A stretch of 64,000 nucleotides of DNA from Lethocerus indicus (GCA_019843655.1 JACDQD010000005.1:12117575-12181574); one strand, 5' to 3'. Counted from the first letter of the stretch, positions 49,017 through 62,221 are shown. The notes: generated from the letters alone by a model not told the origin. Numbers and translations: made by a program.

Positions 49017-49205
49017 CGTACCACCTTCATCATCCTCAACAGCAGATCAGCAGTTTCACCGGTTTCCGAGCGTTCTCGGAGTGTCAATACGACATTGACC
49101 ATGTAGGTGCGGGCAATACGGTATTGTTCAAATTGAAAAAGAATTTCACGGGAATATCGTGGCATGTAATGGCAATAAGATAAAATGTTTAAAACCGGCC
49201 ATTTA
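49017..49205 (-). CDS. Possible internal exon, weak
   Basis: On the minus strand an open frame (including LRERSETGETADLLLRMMKV near its end) stops three bases after a very good donor, ACG|GTAGGT. The charged helical look of that segment is protein-like, but I recognise no family. The only acceptor upstream (TTGTCTAG) has a poor pyrimidine tract, and no partner exon is visible. Confidence 0.13.
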
Positions 49206-49213
49206 CTAGACAA

Positions 49214-51728
49214 CTGTTCTTATTGCAAAATCGAGTTTACAAGTCGATTACCTGCGCTGTATTAGATTTGGAAGTATATTTTCTTATTTTATTTTAAATG
49301 CTGTTCTTATTAAATTAGGATCGATATTTCGAGATTTAGATATGTTTGTTAACAGATACATTGGAAGACATTTCCCTAACAAAAAAATGCTGTAGTTAAA
49401 TACTCAACTGCCGAAGTCATCATAGTGAAAATTCTAGAATCTAAAACCTATATTGGACGCCTGTGTACAGTTATTGTGCGAACAAGTTGTCAATTCATCT
49501 CTGATTCGATTACATTCATTGATTATTCCGTTGGTTAGAACGCGGTGTAATCATTATACTTTGAGAATAGTACACACGTGTGTAATTTCGGTGGGACTCG
49601 GTGGATTCCCTTCAAATATACCAAACTATTATATAATGATTCAGCAAAATGAAACCTCTATTTTCGAAATAGGGACGGACTCCTTTTCGGGTTCGAACTG
49701 TGTGTGCTCCTCCCCGGCCGGCGTAGGTGAAAGTGAAGAACAAGCAAGCCGCAAGGCCGGATCAACGGCTGGTTTATAATTAGCCGAGTGGTTCTATTTC
49801 TCATTGTCTGGTTTTTCTTTTTTCCTTCTCTTATTTTCAACAACCGGAGAGGCTTAATGGTCAAGAACTGGAAGAAGAAATCACGTGCAGACCTAAATAC
49901 TCAATGAGGCTGTGATTACAAGCGGTAACAGGGTCACCGGAAGCTCTCGCTATCTCTCTCTCTCTCTCACTCCCCGAGCACAACAGGAAGACGTTGCGCT
50001 ACCGCAACCCATTAAACAAACGTACCAAGGTCACCGTATTATTTTTTTTTACGTTTCTTTAAACACGCCTCCCACATCTGAATTGAACTAGGAGGAATTT
50101 TGAAAAAATTAATCTTGGGAAAGAATGCAATAATACTGTACATTTTTTAAAGGTACAGGGGTTGTCAAATGCTTATTATCCTTTTATAGTACACGCCAAA
50201 AAGTATACTAATACAATTAATAGGTATACTCAAATCATCATATATCAACCTAATTAACCCTAGACTTGTAACCTAACTTCTATCCAATCGTTCTTATTTG
50301 TTGATTAGGATATTTAATTATATTAAGTTGTCCAAAGTTTTCGTTAGTCTTTATTTTCGTAACGTCGGCCGATATAACGCGCAAAGTAATTCTTGAAACT
50401 GAAGTAAGAAAGAACAAATTTCTGAAGCAAGAACAGGACGACATTACTGCTCCCGTTGGAAAGAGGGTCGTTGCCGAATTGCCAAATCATTGTCGGGCGG
50501 GACAGCGGACGATTTAAATTGTGGGAAAATTTTCGACGGAATAATTGAGGCCATTTGAAGATTATGTTGTCGGCGAGTGGTGGCGGAGAGGAAACAGGGC
50601 GTTGCGCAACCTGTGGGAAGGTTGGGCTCGGCTCGAGTGAAGAAAAAAAGAAGAAACTGACAATAAGTAGTTCAGATTATATGAAAATATGTCCTGGACC
50701 CGGAGCACGGTTACAATGATGCAGAGTTTGGGGACAGGTGTTAAACACAAATGATGACAAGCAGTTATCGGTCATAATTCAACCTACTTATAATTAGATG
50801 GACCTTAACAATGTTTTCCTTTACGTTGACTGTGAATTCTAGTTTTCTTCAATAATTTCCGTTCCGATATTGGTTCGTCCGGTTTTATTGCAGTCATGTA
50901 TATTCGTTGAAGGATTGTTTAAGTTTTCCACCAAATTGCGAAACCCCTCACAAAACAGATTAGGTTTCTCAACATTGGGTTCGACAACACGCTTTTGCAC
51001 CACTCCAGATCAAATCTTGTATTTATTTCCCTATTTCTCTTTCGTTGCGACGAGAGTAACCTCCGATTTTGATAGGCGACCTTGCATTTGAACTAATTAT
51101 ACGTTTAATAACAGTCGGCGGTATGTTCAGGTCGAGCTCAGCTGGTTGAATAGTTGAGGCCGTCAGTTCTCGCATCGCGTTTTCCGACATGCGAAAACTC
51201 CACCCGACCGTGAACAACGGTTTCATCAATGGGTGAAAACAGCGTCGATTGAAAGCGAAAATTTATAAACGGAGCGACTAACAACCTGTAAAATAACTCT
51301 ATTTCGTTTCTCGTTAGTCCAGCGTTTAGGAAAATTATATTCAGCTGAGGACCCGCCACTGAATTGCATCGTCGGAAATTATTAGATTTCATCATTGTCC
51401 CGACATGCAAAATGTTACAAAAGAGTTTATGTGCAGACGGTTCTAGATATGAATGGCGCCGTTCCAGGAGTTTAGTGATAACCACAAATTCAAATTCTGG
51501 AAGGAGAAAAAGTATTAAAAAATGCACCAATATGACAACATTTTCATTAAATGTTCCATTAAATGTCTTCCAACTGTACATTATGGCGTATATATTATAT
51601 AAATATTATTATAATTTAATTTTTCCTTAGCACCAAGATTTCAATTTTGGCCTCTAAACTTTTTCAGTAGTGACTTGATACCAACTGTATGTAAATCGGA
51701 ATGAATCTGGAGTGGGAAAAACAAGTAC
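49214..51728. other. Non-coding spacer with a short CT tract
   Basis: A CT microsatellite (about 8 units) lies at 49952-49968. A GC-richer patch lies at 49675-49770. A 147-codon minus frame at 51138-51581 overlaps plus frames and is not recognisable. Confidence 0.45.
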
Positions 51729-51832
51729 TGCGCATTCTTCTTGAGTTCTGTTCTTCTCATTGTTCTTCCATCCTCAACAATTCTTCTTCCATCATTATTT
51801 TTTCTTTTCCTTCTTCTTTTTCTTTGACTGTA
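51729..51832. repeat. Imperfect pyrimidine-rich (TTC)n tract
   Basis: About 100 bases dominated by TTCTTC/TTCTTTT words; GAA-rich on the minus strand. A degenerate simple repeat. Confidence 0.6.
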
Positions 51833-54080
51833 CGTCGAGAAAAATATGCGAAAAAGAGAGATACAGATGATCTACATGTTAAAATAAGCTATGTAAATTT
51901 AATTAACTATGATAACAGGTTGCTTCCAGAGACCGCTTTTAGAGTAATACACTTCTAACAAGATGGCAAAACGTGAAATTTGGTTACAAGACTAAACAGG
52001 CGGGAGAAAGCCGATGATAAACCGAGCCCAAACAGGTCTCTCCCCAATTTTTATCCCAGACAAAAGAAAATTCGACATAACAAGAACCGTATCAAAATAT
52101 TTTCCAATTCTTTCTACATTAGTGCGCCCAACGAACGTTGTGCAACGCAAACAATAATGTCAAACTAATAAGGGGCACGGTTCGGTTGAGTAACTGTCAC
52201 AGGGTCGTGACTGTTGAGCTGCCTCCCTCCAGCCAACCAACGGTGGGCGCCCTGCTCAGATCGTTATAACTACAAGCCGGCTGAAAATGATCAACTGTAA
52301 ATCAGACCAATTATTCGGTACCGGTCGACAAACAAGCGTGTCCTTTTTCCCTGAGTTATAGTCACTCCCAGTTATAAACTCAGCCACGAATTAAACCGAG
52401 CTCAATTATTAAGTCGCCGATGGAGAAAGGTTCGGACAAGGGGTTCATTCCTGCAGTCAAAGTTCACGGGCTATTTCCCAGTGTCGCTTTAGTCATATTA
52501 ACGTCTGTCTTAAATACCCGTTTAAATACTTCACTTCTGTGGCAGAAACCGACTACGATGTTATCATCAATCTTAGACTTTGATGCATACCAACAGCTTA
52601 TATATTGCAGAAGAAAAAACTCCGAAACCTCTGGCAACGTGAGCATACATTAATTTCAAGGAGAGTTCAGTGTGTTCTAAATTTTATCATAGCATGTTTT
52701 AAAAATGCTTTTATCGGGATAACGCCTTATCTTTGTTGTGCTCTAACCGGTAACAGTTTACTAACAATACACACTAACACAACACAGAGAAGACCAAACC
52801 AAGAAGAAAAAAACAAAGTGAACGGTAATAAAACCGGGCTATCCAAGAAACCGCCCCTACATGTGCCCATGAACCCGGTAGTCGGTTCGAAAACCCACGC
52901 AACTTAACGGAATACGAATAACTCGACCTAAGGGGGAAAAAATATGGACGTCTGTGTCACAACAACTCTGTTTCACTTTCGGCAAAGCCCACCTTTGTAG
53001 TTTGCGACTCGGGTCGACACAGCCACCGGTCTCTTCCAATAAAACCCTTCCCGGCTTACAGTTCCCCACTTTTTATTTATTATCTCTACAACTTTTCGCG
53101 AAAAATGCCCTTCTATTTTAGTTCCATTTCCAGGTTTTTTCATCCTTTCCCAGACAATGTGACAACTTTTATGAGGGTGGGTCGGATGAGAGCCCTGGAC
53201 GTGGTACCGTTGTGCGCGCAAGTTCTGCGAATTGCCGCCGCCCGACAAAGGGTCTGACTGGCCTATACCGTTAAGTGGGACTACACCCTCCACCCCTCCG
53301 GTCAACCTTTTAGAATATTTTACACTTTTAATTTTGCATTACCGTTCACTTCTCGTTTTATTGTTGATCTTCCCCCTGTTAATAAGTAGAATGCGTGAGT
53401 TATATTTTATTGATTTTATCAATTTGATTCATAAAAACCATGCAATATAGTGTTGTGTTATTCGGGCTCCAATTTTCTAATTAATTGAAAACTTAACTCC
53501 GGTAGCCTTTCAGTGCCCTTTTCGCGCACACAAATATGAGGACTTAGATATTAAAGGTAAAATTCTAACTGATCTTGTTGTCAATTGGGAAAGATTTCCC
53601 TTCAGGCCTCCGTTGCATGTATCCCTGACGATTTGTAGTACAATAAATACAATAGTGCCTCCTTTTCGATTTTCCCATGGGACTAGAATCCCGGAATCGG
53701 CCTTGAGACTCGGTCGCAGTATGAGCTTTTCGGGAGGTTGCGTGTGAAGTGTTGGGATCACGACTTTGGTAGCCCGGCTATAATAACAGATATCCCGCGG
53801 TGAGGTTGGGTTCCTGCTCGAGCAGCTCGACCCCCAACCCGAACCATCGACGGTGAAGCCGGTACTCTAGAGGAAGCCTACAATTACTTCGGATAGAGAT
53901 ACGGAGTTTGTATCTCGGACGGCGGACTCGGACAATCCGCGGTTTAAAATGACCAGTGCACATTATTATTATTAACGCCTATCCAACTAGGTTATTATCC
54001 AGTACAAATGTTTTAATAAGATTCGGTCAGAAAAATATACACTTTATACAAATAAAGACACCACCTATATCAGACCTAAC
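51833..54080. other. Non-coding spacer
   Basis: Mixed composition. A 77-codon plus frame (52420-52653) with a good start context (GCCGATGG) and ordinary composition is unrecognised and has no other support. Nothing else noted. Confidence 0.45.
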
Positions 54081-54102
54081 GGTACCAGATGGCGGTACCA
54101 GA
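54081..54102 (+). promoter_or_regulatory. CTCF-like motif inside a 9-bp direct repeat
   Basis: GGTACCAGA occurs at 54081-54089 and 54094-54102 (period 13). The first copy runs into CCAGATGGCGG, a good CTCF-type core. Both the duplicated flank and the core are seen directly; function is inferred. Confidence 0.33.
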
Positions 54103-57100
54103 GTCCAAATTACCCGGTTGTATCGGGTGTTGTGCTTGATTTAGGTTTCGATTATATTTATTTCTGCGCGTTTCTTATATTTAGTAGAGATAATAGTGTT
54201 TCTACAAATATTTATTACTGTTGCAGTAATTATTACATGCACGGACATTACCGGTCAAAATATGTAAGAATTTTAATAAATGACTACAGAAGCACAGAAA
54301 ATAACACAATTGTGTTTTATTTCGTTCGGTTTCATTCATCAAATAAAAAAATTACTCTTCCAATGGAATAGAGGGGTACGTTTTCAACTGATTTCCAGCA
54401 CGCGATAAAAACTTCTCGTAATATTTTCAAATTAACGCAGATAATTTTGGGACTCCGATTGCAGGTTCGGGTGGCACGGACGGGAGGGGGGGGGGTGGCT
54501 GTCGTAAGCCCCCCGTTTCAGAACTGGCCGGCCTGAAACCTTGATACGATTAGCGGAGAGATTTTCGCTGAAAATTAACTAGATAAGAAAGAAGGAGCGA
54601 GGAGGAAAGACTTTCGCAAGCAGTTGTGGAGGCCAGCAATATTAGCCCAGAAATTGTAGATAGGAGCCGGCAACGTCTATTGTAAGAACCTGGAAAATAA
54701 AAATAGGTCCTTTAGATCCGAACTGGGCGATAGAACCCGGGCACGCTATATGGCGTGGCCCTCTCAATGTATCACCCCTCGCATCTTATTATTGAACAAC
54801 CAGAACAAATCCTAACTGATTAGTTCCAATAGGGCAGAAATTATAGTTTTATCTAAACGACGTGTTCTATTTCGAAATACAAAAAGTGACTCCTAACTCT
54901 CTCTTCACAGGAAAGATTCAAATTGACGTAAGATTCTTCCGCTCAGACTCAGTTTATATTGAAACTTGGTGCCAGGGTGTACAAAAGACGAGTAGTGTGC
55001 GTCCCCTGGAAACAATACCCCTAGTAACATCAGTAGCCTAAACGTCTAAGTACACCATATCGATGTCCTTCATCAGTTGGCGAACAAACGAAGCGTCAAC
55101 AAACGAGTTGGAGTGTATTACACGCTGGTTAACAATTTTTCGCTGCTCGCGTCCGCCCGCAAAAATTAAACGCTTAACAGTCGAGATCCGACAAGGAGCG
55201 ATAATTGGGGGTGCCCTCCTCCCACCCCCCTCGCCACCATTCTGGTCGCGTGCCCGCGGCACTGGACCTGCGAGGAGGGAATGAATGAAATCGAAAACAA
55301 TATAACGAAACTGCAAGTGACACAACGGGCCAGCACAAAAAGTGGGCAACAGCGAAAGCGACAGTGGGGTTAAGTGGCGGAAACGAGGATGATTGTTAAG
55401 TAAGAAGGGAAATCCGTGAAGCAAGAACCAACAGCCCGTTGAGTCGGTTGCCAGCCCTGTTTGTCTGGGTCAGGGACATGGGAAAAAACTACACGCTCTA
55501 GTTAGCCCCCGGAGGCGGCAAGGTCTCAACAATTGCGCCCAACCCTCTACTCGGCAAACCCGCTACTCTCCTCTCATTACCGCCCTATAGCCAATTGACA
55601 AGCACGCAGCCCAACCATCGTGCAATTCAATTTTGCCATCAATTGGGGCCCTAATTTAATCTGTAACTAGTCCACTTGGTTCTAATTACTGTCGCCGGTG
55701 TGGCTATCCACTGTACAACTTTTATTCCAATGCAACCTATTACTTTCACGATCGAAACAGTGGCAATGAGATCTACATAATATGTGTCTTCTACTAACAG
55801 ATTTGCATGATGCATGCCTGGCTAAAGATATTCCGTTTCTAGAAAGATATTTCGTCAGATGAAGATTTTATGTTTATGCACAACTGCGTTTTTGTTCAAT
55901 AAGTATTCCTGTTTTCTTTACCAAGATGCTTGATTCAGGTTCGATCACTTGCCATTACGTATCTTATATGGCGTGCTGATGAAGGTTTTAGTACTAATAT
56001 TTTGCAAATTATTTAATCTAATATCGAATACTTTACCATATTTTTGTACTGTGACCGAACATCTTCAGTAGACTGTGCCTCCCAATGAAGGTCAGAGAGA
56101 TGACCCGTCTCTCTACAGGGTCTTAAGTTAGAAACGTCGTTTATACCATTTATTATAATAAAGTGTCTCGTATGATACGGGGAATGATTTGAATGTCGAT
56201 GATATATCTCGAAATAAATCGGGGCAAAATTCGGATTAGATTGCCTATTTTTAAATGAGTCGTAAAATGAAAGGGAAATAAACTGTCCGCCGGTATTGAG
56301 TCTTTAATCATTTTGACGATTTGTTCATCGCCGCCCCAGTTCGCGGTCTGGGCGGTACGCGGGGGCCCCGGGGGATTAACGCATCGAAAAAACAAGAGGA
56401 AGAAAACCAACAAGGAATTAACGATCCGAGGGAGAGCGGTGGGCGCGAAGCTGTTAACAGTTAATAAACAATAACTCATAGCGAAAGATATGGTGGGGTG
56501 GAGTGGGGGCGGTGTGTAATAGCGAGTAATAGCCGGCGGTAGCGCGGGCCCTGGCCCCTGTAATTGTGTGGCCCGGCTCCTCTAATTGTGCCCCCTGGCC
56601 ACTCCACCAACGCCAGCTTATACTGATTAGTTGCTCCTCTCATTACACTCTTCACCGCACTCCTTTTTGTTTTATTTATCGTCCCAGACGCCTCTTCCCT
56701 TTCTACCGTTCTCCCTTCCTATCTGTTTAAGATTCAGCGCCTCTTACAACCCCTTCCCCCTTTAATTGTTTCTCGCCACTCGTTGTCGACTGGAAAATTG
56801 TCCATTTTAAAAATTAATGTTTCAACTGGAAGGGATTCTTGAAACCGAATCGTTCCCAATTCCTAAAACCCGCGAAAACTGCGTTTTTCCTGCAATCCGA
56901 ACCGACACTTTTCTCCGCTATATTTACGCCATCCCGGAATCCAACTCTTAGTAGATTCAAACGCTGGTCCGATGGAGAACATCATAATTTTAATCATGAT
57001 TATTAGAGGCAACAACAACGGTTTAATTTTGTGGGCTTGACATGTTTAAATGTGTAATTATATTTGAGATGTGTAGGTACCCGACCAATAACTATTTTAT

Positions 57101-57628
57101 TCCGAACCCTCGCTATCGAACATTCCAAATTCTTTACTGGAATGTTTTAAGTCCAGCTTACCAGGTAGCATTTAGGCGGTAAAGCAGCTACCGAGGATGT
57201 TTCCATTAAAGATAACATTTGCATTATTAAGGGAGAGCGAAAAGAAACACTGCTCCAAAACATCGGAGATAAAAAAACCTACCGAAATTGGCCAGTCGAG
57301 AGCCCAGTGGTCCGGTACATTAAGAGTGGAAGGCGGACTCGTGAGAAGAGTGTTTCCCATGGGCGGATCGGCGGCTATTATTAGCCACCGCCGGGGTAAA
57401 ACTGGACCAAGAGAGGGAGTCATTATCCAAACAAGAAAGGACTTATCTGAGCTCGGGGCGGGTCACGGACCGAAAAAAGAGAAATTTTGGTTCGGGGGGA
57501 GGGCAGTTCTTTTTTACCCGTCGATCTGACGCAGCTCCTGGATTCCACCCCGAGGCGTTCCGCTCTCCGATATCGAGAAATGGATAAATGCGGGTAGTAG
57601 GGAATTATAAAACAAAATGTAAAAAAGT
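54103..57628. other. Non-coding spacer with CpG-rich and C/T-rich patches
   Basis: A G-run of about 10 lies at 54486-54496. CpG- or pyrimidine-rich islands with ATTAG/CAATTG words lie at 55190-55280, 55480-55700 and 56330-56770. Frames at 55038-55424 (minus), 56153-56479 (minus) and 57197-57529 (plus) are unrecognised and overlapped by frames on the other strand. Confidence 0.42.
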
Positions 57629-57750
57629 TTGTTTATTGAAAATTACCGGTTGGAAGATAGAGTGAGGAGAGAGAGAGAGTTTGGTAGAGGAGGCGTGAGC
57701 GGCGACTCCCCTGATCTGTTAACTGGGGCCGGTAGCACGGCTCTAAACCA

Positions 57751-57771
57751 CCCTCCTCCGCCCCCCCTCCC
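57751..57771 (-). other. C-run tract, quadruplex-prone on minus strand
   Basis: On the minus strand this reads as G-runs of 3, 7, 2, 2 and 3 separated by one or two bases, a compact potential G-quadruplex. Confidence 0.4.
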
Positions 57772-59876
57772 AACCATCACAATTCAAACTAATAGCAGCC
57801 CCTGCATTTCACTCACTTCATTCCCTCAGGTCATGCTTCAATTTAACAGACTGGTCTGCGTACCCACTCTTACCATATATATTTACATATATAAAAATCC
57901 CGAACACTTCTGTATACACATGCAATGGTTAAACAATCCATATATTTTGTATACGACGGAAAAAACTAGATATTCATTTACGGTCTACATCACCTGTTAC
58001 TACTAGATCAAATTCCTTAATTTATATATCAATATGTTATGAATTATTTAACCCCATAATTAAAACTCATTTTCGCTGATAGTCAAGAGAAAGTAAACGA
58101 TCAATATTTTACGTGTAAAACTTTTTTTATTGATTAGACGTTAAAATATGTCTATTGTAGCGTCTACCCAGCGGCTGAATAACGAAATTGCCTCAGGACT
58201 AAGGAAACTATCTTTGTCCGTAGATGTGAATTTCTATATTCATTATTCCACCATCGCTCTCCGCGTTTGGATAATGACTCCCTCTCTAGGTCCATTCATT
58301 ATTTATGTTCACCATCGCATTTCATCGACTACTCATTAAATATTCGACTCAACGGGATTCATAGCTTCCTTTATACAGGGGCGCACTCATTTCCCGTACG
58401 CATATTTCATTTCGCGGAATAGGACAGTACGAACACTATAGGAGTATGTAACTATTAGTGCTACCGTTTTTTGTTTCGCTCGCCTGTCCGGGCGGTTACG
58501 ATTTATCTTTCCTAGGCCGACCTTTCCTTTTCCAAAGGGCCCACCGAAAACGGCCATTGAATAATGAAACGGGTTGTAGGAAGGCGCCTGGAAGGTTGTA
58601 CGCGTGCGTGTCCTCGTGCGTGAGGGTGTCCCCGCCCCCTCCCAGTTTGTTCCCGACTTGAATAAACGATAGAAAGGAGGCGACGGCCCAAGGACAGCCC
58701 CGGGTAGCACCGAGCACTCCCCCCAAACACAATAAAGTTGGTAAAGTTAGACCCATCTCCCCCGCCCGCTCTCTAGTTGGGATTCCACGCTCCATTTCCG
58801 CCCGTTCAGACGTTTCCGCCAGACGGCTTCCGCTCGCCATCACTCGGCACGCCGGCTCCTCATCCTCACAACCTGATCGAAGGAATCCCGCCGTCTCCGG
58901 AAATAGAGTCAGAAATTGCGTGAGCCTAACCGAACCTAACCTACTATATTCCTCGTTTATTCTGCAAAATTTCAAACATTATCTATCAATTATTGTATTT
59001 CATGTCACCTCCTGCGATTGGGAAGGAACAATGAAGAAGTGTGATATTTTTTTTAACCTTTTTTTATTTTGTACAATCAACATTGAATGTTATAAGTACA
59101 AATGCTGTATATATTTTGTTTCACATGTACGAGTATGTCGTGATAAAAGAAACCACCCAAATATGGCACTCTTGACACAGGAACAATTATGCCAGGGGGG
59201 ATGATGGATGGGTATGAGAGGAAGGGACTGAACGAGTGGATTAGGATGAGGAGAAAGGCGGGAGTGGAACTTCAGGAACCGGGATTTTGCGACTTCGTCG
59301 ACTGTTGGTATGTTGAGGTTATGGGGAATTGTGTGGATAGAAACATACCAGGAAGCATTAAGGATTGTAAGAAGGACTTTTGACTGGAATCTCTTATTAT
59401 GATATTAAAAACATAAAAACTTATGTTTTTTTCACTCGCCCATTCGCCCTTCGGCTAGACAGGTTTCGGCTTCTTGCCAGCAATATGACGAGGCAATGGA
59501 GCGAAAGATGCTTCATCGGCAGCCTAATCGCGTAAGTAGGGTGGGTACTAGATTACTGACCGCATGCTAATAACGAGAACGCGAAAACCTATCCGAGCTA
59601 ATAAAGGCCCCTGCGGTAACTAGAAAAAATTGCTTCTTTGTCACATTACCATTTTGCTAATATATTGAAACGGAATCATGCTCATATTTAAATTCATAGC
59701 GGAATTAACATCCTTTTCTACTCCTCATGTCGTTGCCATCATAATGACAGTATGATACCAGCAAGTAGATTTCAATGTCCATTCAACGCGTATTCGATAC
59801 GTCGTATTGTGTGTGTTCAACAAAAACAACTCTGCAACCTTTAAGATACAAATTTGTAATTAATTAGACAAATTTA
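57772..59876. other. Non-coding spacer
   Basis: AT-rich except a GC-rich block at 58480-58880, where several overlapping frames on both strands (largest 159 codons, minus) reflect GC bias. No gene supported. Confidence 0.45.
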
Positions 59877-59903
59877 GCGGGCGCAAACTTTTGTTGCTAT
59901 GTA
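59877..59903 (-). mobile_element. Possible Tc1/mariner-type end fragment
   Basis: GCGCAAACTTTTG (59881-59893) is the exact reverse complement of 25982-25994 and is followed after 8 bases by TA, mirroring the other site. No transposase nearby. A remnant at best, and chance is possible for a 13-mer. Confidence 0.2.
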
Positions 59904-61035
59904 GGTGAAACGTTGAGCATAACTTGTAAGCGGTGGCAGATATTGCATTTTCCACTGATCTAATCCGGTCGCCGGACAAACGAGGCGTCAGATTAAAGAG
60001 ATAGCCGTAAATTTAAGAGGAGGACGGCGGGATATATTGTTTTTAATATTATATTTTGTCAAGGATGATAAAATCTTAACCCCATATCAGATTACTGCGG
60101 AGCTCCAAATAGGCAACCCTTTACAGCTTTTTATGTTTGTATCGAATTCTGTCATTAAACCGTTAGTCTAAATTTCACGTGTAATATTTCCGCTTATATT
60201 ATAATTACTGCTACTATTTATACTTTCTTCTGAATCTTAGATTTATTTATATTTACATTCAATCCTTCTTTAATGGATCACATTTTATCTTGTAAATTAA
60301 ATCTTAAATTAAGCCGAATCGAGTCTAACTCAGACGGCAGTGGAAACGAAATGATTATATTCTATAATTCGTACTAATCGAAAAGCGCTATCTGAGCAGC
60401 GTACAGGCCTTGTTGCGTCAACGAGTCCGTGGGTGATCGAATCGGACATGTGGCCGGTGTTACATCCTCTTTAATTAATATTGGAGTATTGTCATAGTAG
60501 AAATAGGACCCCCCCCTCACTCCCACCCGCCGCGCTCGCTGCCCGTATCACGTCACTGCCTTCTATATCTGTCCGAGCGGCCCGACCGATGACTCAATAG
60601 CGGGCATTTGGAGCATCGGCCCCTACGGTGCTACTCTACTAGGGCACAGTCAAAGTATAACTGCCGTTGCTCAACAGCGTGCCATACCGGACTGAATTAA
60701 TAAATTGTTCATCCATCGATGATGCAACTATTCCAGTAGGTCGATTGAAATAAGGCACTTATGTATATCGGTTGTCGTAGGGACATCTTCGTCATCGATG
60801 TCACCAATCGACCACCAAACATAAATCCTAAATTATTCAGGTTCGCATGCATATATGCATGTATATGGATACACAATAAATATGATTTCGAGATCAATAT
60901 TTTTTCTCCGTGGCTTTATTCTCCAAAATTCATGCGTATAAAGTAATCAGCGCCTCCAATTACAAAAAACCGTATACGTCTCTCTGAATAATTAAGAAAG
61001 ACGTCGGGGTAAATTTCTTCGAGTCGTCGGGTCGA
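59904..61035. other. Non-coding spacer with a CpG-containing island at 60370-60650
   Basis: The island holds TTTAATTAATATT and a C-run; the remainder is AT-rich. Frames at 60709-60946 on opposite strands overlap. Confidence 0.42.
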
Positions 61036-61039
61036 AGAC

Positions 61040-61125
61040 AGGGAGGGAGGCGGAGCGATGAAAAAGAGAATGAAGAAGAGTGAAGGAGTGAGAGAGATAG
61101 AGGAGGGAGGAGGGTCAGTAGGGGA
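61040..61125. repeat. Polypurine tract with G-runs
   Basis: Nearly all purine on the plus strand, with GGGAGGGAGG near the start and GGAGGGAGGAGGG then GGGG near the end. Both clusters could form quadruplexes or triplex DNA. Confidence 0.55.
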
Positions 61126-61698
61126 TATTTAGGAATGCAGGTCTTGGCTTCGTGTCCGGTGTCTCGGGCGCTGCGTACATAGCAATAGTGGGTATCTATA
61201 GAGCTGGGCCGGGAGGAGGTCGGTCGAGAGCCGCGGCCGGCCGAGGCTGCCTGCCGTGTACCGGGTACTCTGGCGCCTGCCTGCCTGACCACCCACCCGC
61301 CCCTGTCATCCTCGACACTTTAAATTAGGAGACTTACACGTCCGCCGTGGGAAGGAGGATGTGCGTCTGTGTGACCCATCGACCACCACCGAATATTAAG
61401 CTCTATCCGATCGAGTTATATCGAAAGGCGGCCATGCCTCGATACCGCATTAGTATTCTTTCCAGAAATAATATAAATATTCTTTTATCCATCTACACTA
61501 GTTATATGGATAATTATCCCAGGTCCGCGTGTTTCCGTCTCTTCTGGCCCGTATACCGCAGGCTTGCACTGGTTCACTTTTGCAGTAATTTTAAATATCA
61601 TTGACTGAAATGAAACCTTCACTTAACACCTCATAAATATTATAATTTGGCAACAGTAAACGTTTTCCTGGGACACAGGTTACTCGAATTGGTCAATT
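61126..61698. other. Non-coding spacer, GC-rich first part
   Basis: GC-rich to about 61320, then AT-rich. No gene supported. Confidence 0.45.
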
Positions 61699-61699
61699 G

Positions 61700-61728
61700 A
61701 GTGATATGGATTGATTCAACATATCACT
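61700..61728. other. Inverted repeat
   Basis: Perfect 9-bp arms AGTGATATG and CATATCACT around an 11-nt loop. Too short to call a functional RNA. Confidence 0.4.
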
Positions 61729-62220
61729 TCTGTAGTGATTATTCCAATTAATAAAACACTCCATTTCCTCGACCGTCAGGAATATTCAGAATTTTCAGTT
61801 AGTCGTCAAGTGTCACGGCCGTTCTGTTAAATTTATAAATGCTTAAAGTGTAAACAGTCCCAAACACCTGCGTAGCCAAGATGGCAATCGAGGGGTCCTT
61901 AATAAAGTTTTAATCTGTACCAATTTCTTTATAAAGAATATATAATTATGAAATTCTAATAAGTAGAAAGATAAAATAAAACAACGACGAATTAAATGAT
62001 ATATGATTGTACCAGAAGAGATATTTTGAGGAAATGGTAAACCGATTGACGATAGTGAAATCGGCACTGCTCTCTGACCAACGTGAGGAGACTACATATC
62101 GTGCGGGTGGGATTGTGGGCAATTATTCTCGAAACAAAAGTTTCCATAAAAGGGGAATGGCGGGGAAAGTGGTGAACGGCCGCGGTTGGCGGGGCGGTGA
62201 GGGGAGGGCGCTGGGTTTAA
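61729..62220. other. Non-coding spacer
   Basis: AT-rich, becoming GC-rich after 62150. Nothing recognised. Confidence 0.5.
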
Positions 62221-62221
62221 A

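Noticed and set aside
51138..51581. 147-codon minus-strand open frame
   Set aside because: Plus frame 51364-51630 overlaps it; no start context, splice sites or recognisable family.
58148..58339. 63-codon plus frame with protein-like composition
   Set aside because: No splice sites, promoter or family resemblance; within the range expected by chance in 64 kb.
58496..58975. 159-codon minus-strand open frame
   Set aside because: GC-bias product; overlapped by frames in other phases and on the plus strand; no family resemblance.
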